64,000 nucleotides of DNA from Pictodentalium vernedei (GCA_031216915.1 CM062296.1:61803084-61867083), one strand, 5' to 3'. Numbered from the stretch's first letter, positions 43,836-55,054 are shown. Notes: generated by a model from the letters alone, not told the origin. Numbers and translations are program-made.

Positions 43836-46509
43836 TGCAACGGAATTAAAAAAAAATGCTTATTGTTTTGTTCTTAAAATACCGAATCAAACTCGTAATG
43901 GTGGTTTTTGATGGGCCCATGCATCCTTGAGAATTGATCTGTTATTTACATCGCATTAAACTATTGCATTTGATAGAATTTCTTTTCATTTTGAACGGCC
44001 ATTAGGACCAATTTCGAAATCTGTTGAATGGCCCGCACCCATTTCAGGTCGACATGTTGAACGGACGGTAGATGCATGGAGCTCACAATTTTGTGTTGAA
44101 ATTAAGCAACTCGGAACAGCATATCAGCTTTTCCCGCTATGTCTTGTTTCAAAACTCTATATCAGTTTTTTCCCGCTATGTCTTGTTTCAAACTCTAGTG
44201 GCGCATTCATTGTACAATGTAACATTTAATTCAGTACTCTGAAATTCTGCCCGCTCTAGTTAAACGAGTGTTGGCTGTTTATAGTAGTAATTCGTAGTGC
44301 TAATAGATCCGCAGTATATTTGTAGTAGTAAAAGTTGAAAAGCATAATTTTTACTGTTGTTCCGTATAAATGTATTTATTATGCCTCACGTTTGTAATAT
44401 CGGCCGTGATTTATTAATTTGACATCTTCTAAAAGTCCCAGTACTGGAGTTTTGGGGCAAAAGATGGGTACTATCGGAACGTTTTTCCCTGGAGACAAGA
44501 AAACGAAGAAAATGCAAGCTCCACTTCCATTGATCAGCGTCGATTGGAATTTCTCAACACCAAACGCTGACTCGGTGTCCGTTTAACATGTTTCAACACC
44601 GGTAGACACAAACTTACCAACAAATATATCATCTTCAGTGGGTGTGTTTCTAATTTTTACTGCAAACAATGAATTCAAAATAATCAGAAATATTAAAAAC
44701 TCACGTATTGATCACCACCTCAGTGAATCCTGAATATGAGTTATGACCTCAATCAATTATATTTCCACAAGTTTAGTAATCCTCGTCCTCACTGAACCTC
44801 CGCCTCAAGTTCAAAATAAATTGTTTCACTCCGCTTAATTCTATCAACTGTTGTCGTCCGAGAAACATGAATTTATATTCCATTAATTTATACCACTTAT
44901 CACACAAGCATTAACAATGGATTATAACATGAACAGTTGTAAACACTGGCATTTGTTGATATAGAATCTCCCAAAGCGACGGCACTTGTGACAAGTCATT
45001 TTCGAAGAGAATTCATTCGTTCGAAATGACGTCATGTTTTTGAATTCGACTACATTGTTGTTACAAGATTGATGGCATGCTGCAGCTAACACTTAACAAT
45101 GAACGTTATTTTTTGTTCGGCATAATAAAATAATTAGAACGTTTTTTTTCATGTTGCGAAGCTGCTGAAGGTTTTATTTCAGAAATCACACAAACTCAGG
45201 TACTATCGACCGATAGATCATGAAAAGAAACGTTCTAATATTATAATAGAGAAAAGTATTTATTTGCAGAGTTTTTGGAGCGTTCCATGATTTGCCTGAC
45301 TATTGAACCATTAGATGGTACACAGATCCCAGGCCGTAACTTACGCGAACCTATTAAGAATCCAAAGACGTTTGAAATACGAATCCTTCTCTTCCAAACC
45401 CACGAGACGAAAATGATATTACAAAAACAGCTTAGATCGGGTATTACAGATATCAAGTGTATATTGAACACAATGTTTGTCAAAGAGCTGGGGCCCTATG
45501 TGTTTGTTCGATTGTATATTGAAATATATTTTCAAGTGAGAGACAAAAAAATAAATATAATTTATAATAGTGAATAGAGAGAAAATACAACATTGCAACA
45601 AAAGATGAGTTATAACTGTACTGAACAATGAGATGGATTGATTGTTCACAAAGCGTGATACTTAACAAGTTGTGGGTATAGGCATGTATATTAAGACATT
45701 GGTCAGCGTTTTAGAAAGAAATACGAGTCCAGATTCCTAGTCAGTGTCTCGCATCAGTGAAATGAAAGACGGCAAATATCTTCTCGGTGTCTCTCCGAAA
45801 TCCCCTAGGAAAGCGTATAATAAAACATACATGTAACACAACAATAATACTACACTCCAACCTCGTTGCCCCTTCCCCCCGCCCACCCCCCCCCCCCACA
45901 CAAAAAAAACAACAAATACAAAAACAAAAACAAAAAAAACAACCCAAACAAACTAAGTCGAGCGAATATGAATCCAGTTGAGTTCACATTCACTCAGCCC
46001 AGTCGACCCTCGCCGACCTCCAACCCAACCGATGCCAGAGTTTAGTAGCGCAGTGAACAATCCTAAGATATGTTGAGTATTGCACAGTGGACGCGAGTCA
46101 CTTGCGTTGTAAACAAATGCAGAAGCGTCTTTCATCTCTTCAACCAGGACGTTCGCACGGCACCCAGTACGATTTCAGGATCATTGGAATAACTTGTTTG
46201 AAATAAGCATCGAAAACCATTTTCTTAGGTCACTTATCGGCTGGTCATTTTATGCAAATGTCTGCTATTGGCCGAATAGCCCGGAGACAATGCACAAAGA
46301 CTTTGACCCACACTCTACATATAGTCGCACAAAATGGGGGAGTGAAGAGGTTTATTGATGTTAGGGCGAATTGTAGCCTACCCGGTGAGGGCCATAAACC
46401 CTCTAACGGAAGTCACAGATACCATCACGTTGGTATGTGTCATTCCTTTTTAGCCAGTTAGTTGAACGTACCAGTAGCTAAAATAAAGTTCTGAACAGAT
46501 TAAAAAATC
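43836..46509. other. No supported gene
   Basis: Contains a small tandem duplication (TTTTCCCGCTATGTCTTGTT at 44133 and 44168) and a C-run plus A/C-rich patch (45886-45955). The 100-codon frame 45275-45577 has no recognisable motif and no codon-level support. Confidence 0.4.
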
Positions 46510-46800
46510 AGACGTTTGTCTTCATTATGGTAGTGCTCGGCACCACGTAAGAGGGTAGTGCATTCTATGTCTGGAGGGAGATGCCCCAGTATATTCCGAA
46601 CCTGTGCATATATTTGGGCAGACCAAGATAAAGTTATCTCTTCTCTCCGGATCGACACAACCACACAGGGGAGACTGTGCCAGGTAGTTATCACATAATT
46701 TGGTGTTTAAACTATAGAATTTGAGTCGCAGACAACGATAAATTTGGGCTTTGCGTAATTTGGACCCTGACAAGAAAGGATTGGTCGTCTACCAGCCCTG
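46510..46800 (-). pseudogene. LINE ORF2 C-terminal fragment with Cys tail
   Basis: The minus frame reads KAQIYRCLRLKFYSLNTKLCDNYLAQSPLCGCVDPERRDNFILVCPNI. This follows the pattern LRxxxSxLNxxLxxxxLxxSPxCxCxxxExxxHFxxxCP at the C terminus of several LINE ORF2 proteins; the usual His is changed to Asn. 5' truncated, and no RT is left. Confidence 0.6.
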
Positions 46801-47859
46801 TTTATGTATTGTTTATAATTTCTAAGTCGCAAGTCGTCTACTATTTACCGGGAGATATATAATAAGTCTTTGTCCGACTTCGTTTCCGGCTGGTATTAAA
46901 CCCACGAGCTGTTATTCTTTTCTCTCGGGCTTTGGTAAACTGTAAATCTCTCCAAATTCATGTTATTGTTATATTAATAGTTAAACAATCTCGCTAGTTG
47001 ACCTGGGAGGATGTTTTGTATTTTCAGACGAGTGTACGGTACATGTACCTATGTGAACGGTCTCGTATGGGTTATTTTCTGTTACTGAATAAATGACCAC
47101 GAACCCCCTCCCCCCCCCCAAAAAAAAAATAAAAAAAAATAATAATAACAAAAGAAAAATTACCCTTGAACCCCCTATTAGAGAAACCTGGGTTTTTATG
47201 CCTGCTCTTTACTAAAGATTACTCTCTAAACATTGACACCCTCGGTGGTATCGTCTCTGTCCAGCAGATTCAAACTGTCCAATCAAGTCACGTATATGCA
47301 AACCGTTTATCTCACGATACCAGGTCTAAAATGTCGGCACTCGCCGGGTAATTGTTTAAATGTCATGTTAGGACCGGCATTTTGAATTTCGTTTTCAGCG
47401 CTTTGAGTTGTCAAAGTTTGTGTAGCATATTATTTAAAACAAATCATGGGTTGTAAACGTTTTCAAAATACGTAAATTAACAGCTTTGTGATATTTAAAC
47501 GTACTTCCTAAATTTCATATCTTAGTTTGGTTGGTTATTCGACCAAAAATGCGAAGGTCATAATATCCACACGCGTTATTTATTTAAAATACAATTCGCA
47601 ATGTTAGATTCCTTCAAGTCGAGTAGAGTTATTTCCCCTATATCGCGAAACTTGTTTCGTCTGCTGGTTTACAAAATGGCAAAATGATTTTCTGAAGCGT
47701 CTTCTTCCGAAACTGAAGCAAAAGCAAAGCCTATTTTTTTTTCTCATGAAGCGATACGAAGAAATACAAAAGAAGAGAAAATGTTATGTGATTATTACAA
47801 AATGGAAGAGTTTGATAACGTTCGGCTCAACGGGGTCTTCAGTCATTTCTACAAGGTTG
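46801..47859. other. No gene seen
   Basis: C- and A-rich junk at 47107-47160 and otherwise AT-rich sequence. No recognisable motif. Confidence 0.4.
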
Positions 47860-47990
47860 TAGAGCTGAAACGGTTAAAGGGTTTTCTTGATAGATTAATC
47901 ACATGGATTAACCTTGGTTAACCTATTAATCACATACCCTAATAGGTAGCTGAATACCTGCCATACCGTTGATGATTTACAGCATATTAA

Positions 47991-48238
47991 CTCTTTACCC
48001 AACATGACGGGAAAAAACGGCCAGAGCAATACAGAAAAGTCTATATTCAAATCAAATTTCATTATATTTTCAATTTTTGCCTAAAAAACATAGCTTATGA
48101 CTTCTCATTGGGACGAGCTCGTTGAGCTCGTCCCAATGAAGGGTCGTAAGCTATGTTTTTGAGACAAAAATTGAAAATTGTTAGTAATTTTAGAATTTAT
48201 TTTAAAAGTATCGTCTTTCAACCGCATTGGGTAAAGGG
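47991..48238. mobile_element. TTAA-type palindromic MITE family D, copy 2
   Basis: TTAA at 47987-47990 and 48239-48242. Tips CTCTTTACCCAACATG and CGCATTGGGTAAAG. Core arms TCATTGGGACGAGCTCGTTG / complement near 48120. Confidence 0.88.
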
Positions 48239-48285
48239 TTAAGAATGGCCATTTTCAACTACTGATACATGAACGTGAACAAGTA

Positions 48286-48572
48286 CAGTTAAAACTAGAA
48301 GTCTTGTCATGAAATGCGCACAAATAGCACGTCGATTTGCGCGTTAATCTACGCGTTATGACCATATAGCCTGTGCACAAGCAATGTTTCAGCCAATGGA
48401 CCTACGGGTAATCCGGAGGTCCATTGGCAGAAACATTGCCTGTTTGCTATGAGTAACCAGGAGAACCTGCCGTGCTAGTGATGCCATTCCATATGGCAAT
48501 TGCGCGCAATTCCTACGCGCAATTATGCCTAGATAAGCGCGCAGTTCGTGACAGGACTTCTAGTTTTAACTG
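48286..48572. mobile_element. MITE family A, copy 4
   Basis: TA at 48284-48285 and 48573-48574, full TIRs (CAGTTAAAACTAGAAGTCTT). It is 27 bp shorter than copy 3, with a small internal deletion before the core palindrome (48394-48427). Confidence 0.9.
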
Positions 48573-48784
48573 TATGTCAGCACGTAACTTACGTGCTTTA
48601 CTCTGTCTCATATAATTCATGTGAGTCAGAGTGACTACGTGGGCCTGTTCTGGAGAAAGTGTGTTCCTTTGTTAACCAAAAAACAATAGTTCAAAAGTAA
48701 CGGTTAATCGATCAGTTACTTTTTTGATCTATCAAGACGTTGATCATCGGTTAATCGATTAATCGGTTAGCCGTTTCAGGTCTA

Positions 48785-49065
48785 CAGGGGTGGGGTAGAT
48801 AGGAGTATTAAGCATGCACCAAACCAATGGTTTACCATCCTGACCATTTTGACAGCCCCACCATTCACCAAGAACAATGGTATCATGAAAGGCCAGTATC
48901 AACGCCCTCGGGTGTGAATGGCGCTAATTGCCCCAAAATATTCCCATTTGGCACCAAAAATACAGAATTTAACACCAAAATTTGGGACTTAAAGTATACT
49001 TTTGGTTCCTTTCCTTTGTGTTTTTTTTATTTCAGTACGTTGTTTCGATAAAATCCCTATCTCAG
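48785..49065. other. No gene seen
   Basis: Short stretch between the hAT-like element and the 49-50 kb MITE cluster. Confidence 0.4.
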
Positions 49066-49087
49066 GGCACACGCGAGACAGAATTCA

Positions 49088-49203
49088 CTAACCCGAGGTC
49101 CATTGGCTGGAACTTTGCTTGTGCTTGTTATGATAAGAATGGTTATAGATTGAGTGGAATCTCCACGCCATAGGTGAGTTAGTGATAATACATTCTCCAC
49201 GTA
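49088..49203. mobile_element. MITE family B, right-half fragment
   Basis: Begins inside the core (AACCCGAGGTCCATTGGCTG) and ends in the B-type TIR GATAATACATTCTCCACGTAG. The left half is missing. Confidence 0.75.
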
Positions 49204-49204
49204 G

Positions 49205-49464
49205 TGTAGGCAAGCCTGAATATAAGCAACCTGTCATTTGCAAAATGGGGTCCCCAGAGGGTGAATTTACTGATGCTATCCCATACAGTGGGCCGATTTA
49301 TCTTCAAGGTACATCTTTCAGTTTTGGCTTGAGACCTTGATTCAGACTGAGGTTCCCAGAGGGTACGTTTGGTGATGCTACCCTGCTGTGCAGGGTAGCA
49401 TCACCAAATTCACCCTCTGGAGACCTCATTTTTCAGATGACAGTCTGCTTATTTTCAGGCTTGA
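49205..49464. mobile_element. Foldback element with CAAGCCTGAA termini
   Basis: CAAGCCTGAATATAAGCAAC and CCCAGAGGGTGAATTTACTG on the left are mirrored by AAATTCACCCTCTGG and ATTTTCAGGCTTG on the right. A perfect hairpin GATGCTACCCTG...CAGGGTAGCATC (49372-49397) and a second copy of GTTCCCAGAGGGTACG make the centre. Non-coding, about 260 bp. Confidence 0.8.
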
Positions 49465-49671
49465 CTGTAGGTAAAGAGTTAAAATAATAATACCATAAAA
49501 TCTGTCAGAGTATTTATAAATGTGTAAAAGTCATACCAATATGTAGTGACTCCATTGTGGCACATTCTGGATGCCATTCTACTAATGATCAATGCCAGTG
49601 CCAAATCCCAAGGAAGTTGGCACACGCGAGACAGAATTCAAGCCTGTAAACTATAAGTAACTACTAAGTTC

Positions 49672-49876
49672 AGTAACCGTGGTCACTATCCACGGGTGGG
49701 CAATATTTCCACGGACGCATTAATATTAAATTCCAAACACTAATTATAGGAATAATCGTCAAAAATATAATTAATGAAGCAACGGAATCGATCCGGCGCT
49801 TCATTAATGAAATCCTTGCTGCTTGTGATCTTAAGTACATGGTAAACACATGCATGGACATCACTTCCCACTTCCT
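49672..49876. mobile_element. MITE family G, copy 2 (reverse orientation)
   Basis: Starts CAGTAACCGTGGTCACTATC and carries the same core (AATTAATGAAGC...GCGCTTCATTAATGA, 49767-49811) and the ACACATGCATGGACAT block. The tip is lost where a family B end begins. Confidence 0.75.
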
Positions 49877-49920
49877 ACAGTACGTGGAGAATGTATTATC
49901 ACTGTATTGTAGGTATAATC
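49877..49920. mobile_element. MITE family B, terminal fragment
   Basis: CAGTACGTGGAGAATGTATT with ATCAC, the B-type TIR only. It abuts copy 2 of family G. Confidence 0.65.
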
Positions 49921-49979
49921 ATTGTCCTTTACTAACAGTTTATCCATTTAATCTGATGCTTATCAAAACATGTATTTAA

Positions 49980-50195
49980 CCCTTTACCCAACGCAGACGA
50001 TATCAAAATTTATTATTTCAAGTATCATTTTTTCAAATTTTTCCAAAAAAATCAACAAAACCATATCATGTGACCCCTCGTTTTAACGAGCTCGTTCCAA
50101 CGAAAAGTCACATAATATTTGGAAAAATATCATTTTTTCAACTGCTGAATTTGCATATTACGCGGGCGGATGCGGGCGATTCGTTGGGTAAAGGG
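49980..50195. mobile_element. TTAA-type palindromic MITE family D, copy 3
   Basis: TTAA at 49976-49979 and 50196-50199. Tips CCCTTTACCCAACG and CGTTGGGTAAAGGG are perfect complements. The inner palindrome is partly deleted compared with copy 4 (only the left arm GTGACCCCTCG and a short right arm remain). Confidence 0.9.
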
Positions 50196-50209
50196 TTAAT
50201 TAATCGTTT

Positions 50210-51184
50210 ATAATTAAACTTTTTTTTCTGTTCAAGCAGTTTCAGGCAAAATGATTGGCTGAAGTATTTCCTTTTCTTTTCTTTTCATAACACAATGAAC
50301 GGAAAAAACGCATTTTAGGCTCGCCCTAAACCACGCCCTAATGTATGTCTTAAAAATCACGTTGCACAGTATGAATGGAAAGGAACCCCCGCACGCTCAT
50401 GTTTCGACATTAAAAATAATTAATATTTCACACTCATCACATTAAATTTACTTTCAAAATAACATTTAATAAACAATGAAATCCTTATCATGTTTTTTAT
50501 TCCATGTTCAATTTATATATATACAGTAAATGACCGTCTGCCTTCATCGTTTCATCCAAATAAAACGTAAACAATGGCAGATCATGACAATCATCCAGGA
50601 AACTCACGACAACAAAACTTTCCAATTTCCAAATGCCCTGAATGAAATCTTACTGACACAAAGTTCAACAAATTTGATGTCGTCTGGGTTTATATCGAAC
50701 TGCACATTTACAAACTGTGTTTTCAATTTCTCAGAAAATGGTCAAAATCAGAATTAAATTTAATTCCGTGTTGCATTTAATCACAGCACCCTCCTGTCAA
50801 GTAAAAATAGTAGATTGTGGTTGTGTGTGGGCGTGGCCTATGGCATTCCTTTTAACTTACGAAAGTCATTGGTCAAAACATTTTTAATCACACAAGAACA
50901 TGTTTCAGTGAAATGCATCGTTATTTCAAACAGAATTTTAGAAAATTATTTCTTTTTTTATTCTGTTATCACAAGGAAGCATGATGCGACCTGGTTTTTA
51001 TTTTAACTCTGCAACGTAAAGTGTTTGCCCCTCAAGTTTAATTATAAGGAATGATCGTTTGTTCCTGTCTATTTCTTGAGTTATGAACCGCAAAAACCAA
51101 AGGCTAATTTACACTATGTTTGGTCTTTGTTTTTGGAGGGTTCATAACTCAAGAAATACACAGAAACGAACGATTATTCCTTAT
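50210..51184 (+). mobile_element. Unnamed ~985-bp element F, copy 2
   Basis: Collinear with 11252-12236: left tip ATAATTAAACTTTTTTTTC and hairpin (CTGTTCA...TGAACGGAAAAAAC); CCACGCC block; leader TTCATCGTTTCATCC and ATGGCAGATCATG at 50574; CATTTACAAACTGTGTTTT; GCGTGGCCTATG; CATTGGTCA; right hairpin from AAGGAATGATCGTTTG to GATTATTCCTTA. The complement of the left tip (AAGTTTAATTATA) precedes the right hairpin. Reading frames are more decayed than in copy 1. Confidence 0.75.
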
Positions 51185-51273
51185 ATATCTCGCTTAATCT
51201 TTTTATTTTGCTTCTCGAAGATCATAAATAATCTCCTACTTGTTTTTGCAGTGAGTAAACAGTGAGTGATTAA

Positions 51274-51504
51274 CCCTTTACCCAACGAATCGCCCGCGTA
51301 ATATGCAAATTCTGCAGTTGAAAAAATATTATTTTTCAAAAAATTTCAACAAAACCATATCATGTGACCCCTCGTTGGAACGAGCTCGTCGAGCTCGTTC
51401 CAACGAGGGGTCACATGATATGGTTTTGTTGAATTTTTTTGAAAAATTTAAAAATATTATATTTCAAATAATAAATTTTGATATCGTCTGCGTTGGGTAA
51501 AGGG
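51274..51504. mobile_element. TTAA-type palindromic MITE family D, copy 4 (best)
   Basis: TTAA at 51270-51273 and 51505-51508. Tips CCCTTTACCCAACG / CGTTGGGTAAAGGG. The core is a near-perfect palindrome, AACAAAACCATATCATGTGA...CGAGCTCGTC|GAGCTCG, about 67 bp per arm, centred near 51391. Confidence 0.92.
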
Positions 51505-51508
51505 TTAA

Positions 51509-52364
51509 ACATCATGAACCTGGTCTCTATAGCGTTAATAATAACATTTTACTTTGCCGTTATCTACATGTACAGTTTCATCCAGAATAAAGTCACTTAA
51601 TTCAAATCCACAAACTTTCACACAACGACCTTATCAAGTTGGACAATAAATCTTGTCACTGCATCCATTACACTAGAACTGTCACGGAAACAAATAAAGA
51701 CGTTGGACGCAGCAGATACGTAACGTTTCCCGCCCCATGTGTACAGCTGGAAAGCACCTGACGGTGCCTTTACATGATTTTTGCCTGTCTGATAAACGAC
51801 CAACCATGATGTAAAAACATTGCTAAGATACTTGCAGCCTAATGACCCGAATTATGTGCCACCTTACGTCTCCACAATGAATTCGATGAACAATGGATAA
51901 GAGGGAGCACAAATATATAACCCAGGGACTTGATTTTGACAATCTCGAATCCCCTTTGGATGGTATGTACAAGATTATGACTGGGGATTCTGGTAACTTG
52001 AAAAAAATATTCCTCATATTCCTACAACTTAAAATTGGGTTTCTCGCATATGGCGAAATTATTAACCCATAGACTTGATTTGAATAAATGTGTATCTGAC
52101 ACCCATAAGCAGTAGTTTGATTTGGAGGAGAGTTGTTGTTGCGCGCCATAGCAACTAAATTTTTTACTTTTGACTAGTAGACTACATTGTGCCAACATGT
52201 CATGGTAAAAGGGGCCCATATTTGGCACCCGTAGAGAACCAACATAATATCTCTGAATGAGGAGCCCAAATGTTAACACAGGGACTTGGTTTGAACAAAG
52301 TTAAAAATCTGACCTCCCCCTAGTATGCTGAATACCATGTATTAAATGATTATAACTTGTGGAT
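51509..52364. other. No supported gene
   Basis: Repeated phrases (AACCCAGGGACTTGATTTTGA, AACCCATAGACTTGATTTGAA, AACACAGGGACTTGGTTTGAA at about 51921, 52062 and 52274) indicate three diverged direct units of roughly 140 to 210 bp. No protein motif. Confidence 0.5.
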
Positions 52365-52720
52365 CAGGGAGCGCGGTGGCTCAGTGGTAGACTGTTGGAC
52401 TTCTATGCTAGAATCCGATCCCCGTCCTGGAGGATCCGCGTTGTGTCCTTGGACAAGGCACTTTATCCCGGTTGCCTACATGGGGGCACTATAACGTCGT
52501 TTACTAAGGCTAGTGCACGTCGATGGTGCACATGTCTTCAGCAGCTATAACCCTGCTTGAGCAGAGCATGGATTGAGCGGAGGATGAGCAGAGTTAGAAT
52601 GTTGAGAAGCTGACAGTTGCTCGTCGTTGAACGGTGTTTCTCTCCGGGTACTCCAGCTTCCTCCACCCTAAAACCGTCAGTAGTAGGAGAGCGATGGATC
52701 GCCCAAATTCAGGGGGAGGG
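52365..52720 (+). mobile_element. tRNA-derived SINE, copy 2
   Basis: tRNA-like head: GGAGCGCGGTGGCTCAGTGG (A box) and AGAATCCGATCCCCGTCC, a damaged B box. The body GCGTTGTGTCCTTGGACAAG, CACGTCGATGG and ACAGTTGCTCG is shared with the SINE at 3652. The 3' part (TCTCCGGGTACTCCAGCTTC, CACCCTAAAACC) differs from that copy. It is non-coding; the frames over it are chance. Confidence 0.8.
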
Positions 52721-53706
52721 AATGGGGAGGGGAAGTGACGCCATGTCACGTGACCTGGTGGCGCCATGTTGTGCTGACATGGTAACCCGCGAGAGCGGCA
52801 ATCTTGTGACGATATCTCTATATTGATGCATTGTGCATGCGCAGCGCGTGTTGTTAGGGTGATACGTGTTTCCGTCTTCCATTTTGTATACTGGGGGCGG
52901 CCATCTTGGTTTCTATGGTAACAGGTTGTTGCTGTGTTACCCAAGACCTTCTAATAGGACAGGGGTATGTTTGGAGAGTGTGTTTCTTTATACAGGAGTA
53001 ATTTCCAGATTCGTACAATTACCCAAATAACCCGACAATCCCTCCAAATCATCAAAATTGACTTTATTTACTACAAAATCCCCATTTTTCGGTGTAGCAC
53101 GAATATCTATAGTACCAAGGGGCACAGGGGTGCGTTCGATTGAATAGGAGTAATTTTCTAGATCGGAATTTCCCCCAGAAATCTCGTTTAATTCGTAGAA
53201 TTACAACAATCAACCCCAAACAAGTTGTATTATTTCAGAATTCCTTCAGAATGCTTTTGAGAACCGCCATTCTTTTGGCTTATAACAGTAGTGCTATAAT
53301 GCCAAGAGGCCCCCGTGAGTACGTTCCTTTGGACTAGAGTAATGTTCTTGTTCACATAGAATCCTTTTCTGTGGATCCTATAATGTGTTTTTCTCCAGTA
53401 AATTGTATAAGAGTAGCACGCACTGTTATAGGACACACTCCTTTGTATAAAATAATCACGTAGTGCTATAGGACAAAATCCTTTGGTCATTACCCAGAAT
53501 CCTCTATTTTTTATATAAATTCCTATGTTATTAACATCCTTAAGTGACCACCATCACTATTTTAATAAGTTCATTAACTTTATTTGTTTTTAATGTGAGG
53601 ATCAAGATTCCTTTTTGGATCCCCAAACAGACCAATGAAATAACAGAATTATCAACCAATCAGATTAATGTATTCCTATTGTGTTTCTTTCCCATTACTT
53701 TCTATA
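52721..53706. other. No supported gene
   Basis: AT-rich, with repeated phrases (CAGGAGTAATTT and TAGGAGTAATTTTC; CACTGTTATAGGACACACTCC and AGTGCTATAGGACAAAATCC), so it contains short diverged repeats. No protein motif. Confidence 0.4.
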
Positions 53707-53828
53707 TGTTGTGTCGTCGGCTTCATTCCATTTTCATCTCATGACGGAAAAGGATCATCTCTGTGTACTCAGATTATTCAATTGTTTTGTGTGCATGCTA
53801 TTTTCGTGCATTCATTATTGTAAGGATT

Positions 53829-53987
53829 ATGGTGACTTCTGGATTTTCATGCGACGATTGTGGGAAAATATTGACTAGAAAGGATAATATGGATCGACAT
53901 AGGAGGACAGCTCACGGACAAGGTAAGATATTTGACTGTAACAACTGCTATAAAACATTTTCTAGGAAAGATATTAGACAACCATAA
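53829..53987 (+). pseudogene. C2H2 zinc-finger exon, plus-strand arm
   Basis: ATG at 53829 starts MVTSGFSCDDCGKILTRKDN and continues to RHRRTAHGQGK: a complete C-x2-C...H-x4-H finger, then the start of a second (FDCNNCYKTFSRKD) cut off by a stop at about 53985. It duplicates the minus-strand exon at 55054. In this orientation nothing follows it, so it is a dead-end copy. Confidence 0.65.
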
Positions 53988-54760
53988 AAAGCCTGCTTAG
54001 AAAATGCTGCAGATTTTGGGAATTTCCACCAGGAAAGTTATCTTTTGGTTCATGTGTGTATTTACTATACAGGGTCTGAGTAGTAGTATTCAAAGTATGG
54101 CGCTCACTTCCGCTCCAGTGGGCTGAACACCGGAATAAGCAGAGATTGTCATTATAAACAAACTGGTGGTGTTTATCACTGACAAGGGCAACAATCGAAC
54201 GATTTTCCAAAATATACTTGGGAAGATTTTCAGGGACCCCACCGACTGGATGATTTTTAATCTTGTTTACAAAAACATTTACATTGGTCAATTGATGTAC
54301 AATCCATTTAGAGTTGGGTCTTTGCTCCCTAGACCATTCCAAAATGTCTTCCTATTCAATGTCTTCATGGAAATTCCCCAAAGCTACAGCATTTTCTATT
54401 AGAGGTGGCCTATCAAGAACCCGGGCATTATTTTGTGAAGGATGATAACATTTTAGTTCTTGTTTCATTATTACGTAAAATGAAGCTGTAGCTTAAATTA
54501 ATTTTGAATTTATTTTTCTGAGATTCAAAGATTCTTTTATTTAATTCATAATTCATGCTAGAAAAATTTGTTGTGTCTAGCCTATAATTAAAAATGTCCT
54601 GCATTTTACTATTGGTTATGTGATGGATCCGAATGGTGTTCCAATTCCTACGAAAAATTTCCGAAATTTCATCACTTGTTTCTGCCAAAAGGTCCTGATC
54701 AAAATCAATGGCGTCAATGTCTAAAAGAGTACGGATTTTTTCAGCGTTGTTGCCGCTCAT
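53974..54760 (-). pseudogene. Unnamed protein family downstream of zinc finger
   Basis: The frame 54760-54428 reads ISEIFRRNWNTIRIHH, MQDIFNYRLDTTNF and NKFKINLSYSFILRNNET. A frameshift then leads to YHPSQNNARVLDRPPLIENA and, after an in-frame stop (DIE*ED), to ILEWSREQRPNSKWIVHQLT, VNKIKNHPVGG, NRSIVALVSD and DNLCLFRC. I recall long predicted proteins in cnidarians and other invertebrates with a C2H2 finger followed by this same block; some seem tied to large mobile elements, but I cannot confirm this. No function assigned. Confidence 0.55.
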
Positions 54761-54929
54761 TGAGAATTCCGTTTCTTGGGAAGGCTAACATGGACATGGG
54801 AGGTGTTTTTATGCCTATTAAAATGTAATATTTTTTAAATTCCTGTCCACATTCCAAACATGTGAATAAATTTAAGCAAGTTTTGTTTATGGTTGTCTAA
54901 ATATTATTTTCTAGTAAATGTTTTATAGC

Positions 54930-55054
54930 AGTTGTTTATAGCAGTTGTTACAGTCAAATGTCTTACCTTGTCCGTGAGCTGTCCGTCTATTCCTGTTCCG
55001 TCGATCCGTGAATATTTTCCCACAATCCTCGCATGAAAATCCATAAATCCCCAT
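54930..55054 (-). pseudogene. C2H2 zinc-finger exon, minus-strand arm
   Basis: ATG at 55054-55052 starts MGIYGFSCEDCGKIFT, then frame is disturbed by a small deletion before NRRTAHGQGKTFDCNNC. This arm is in the correct orientation to be the 5' exon of the minus-strand frames at 54760-53974, with promoter-like elements at 55188-55228. Confidence 0.6.

Larger units (their letters stand above)
47860..48784. mobile_element. hAT-like element carrying two nested MITEs
   Basis: Ends TAGAGCTGAAACGG and, as complement, TAGACCTGAAACGG. Flanks CAAGGTTG and CAGGGGTG agree at 6 of 8 bases, fitting a decayed 8-bp duplication. Subterminal ATTAATC/GATTAAT repeats (47894-47930 and 48703-48768). Inside are a family D MITE and a family A MITE, which account for more than half of its length. 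Confidence 0.75.
49066..49640. repeat. 22-bp direct repeats bounding a MITE pair
   Basis: GGCACACGCGAGACAGAATT(CA) occurs at 49066-49087 and again at 49619-49640. Between them are a family B fragment (49088-49203), a foldback (49205-49464) and about 150 bp of other sequence. The exact long repeat suggests either an insertion with a long duplication or a local copying event. Confidence 0.7.

Noticed and set aside
45275-45577. 100-codon plus-strand frame beginning MERSMICLTIEP
   Set aside because: Reads smoothly but I recognise nothing, and there is no second copy, splice context or promoter to support it.
45741-45947. Minus frame rich in Cys and Phe followed by poly-Gly
   Set aside because: Created by the A/C-rich patch and C-run at 45886-45955.
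52365-52440. Possible tRNA gene
   Set aside because: A-box and B-box-like sequences are there, but the cloverleaf is broken and a SINE body follows, so it is a SINE head.
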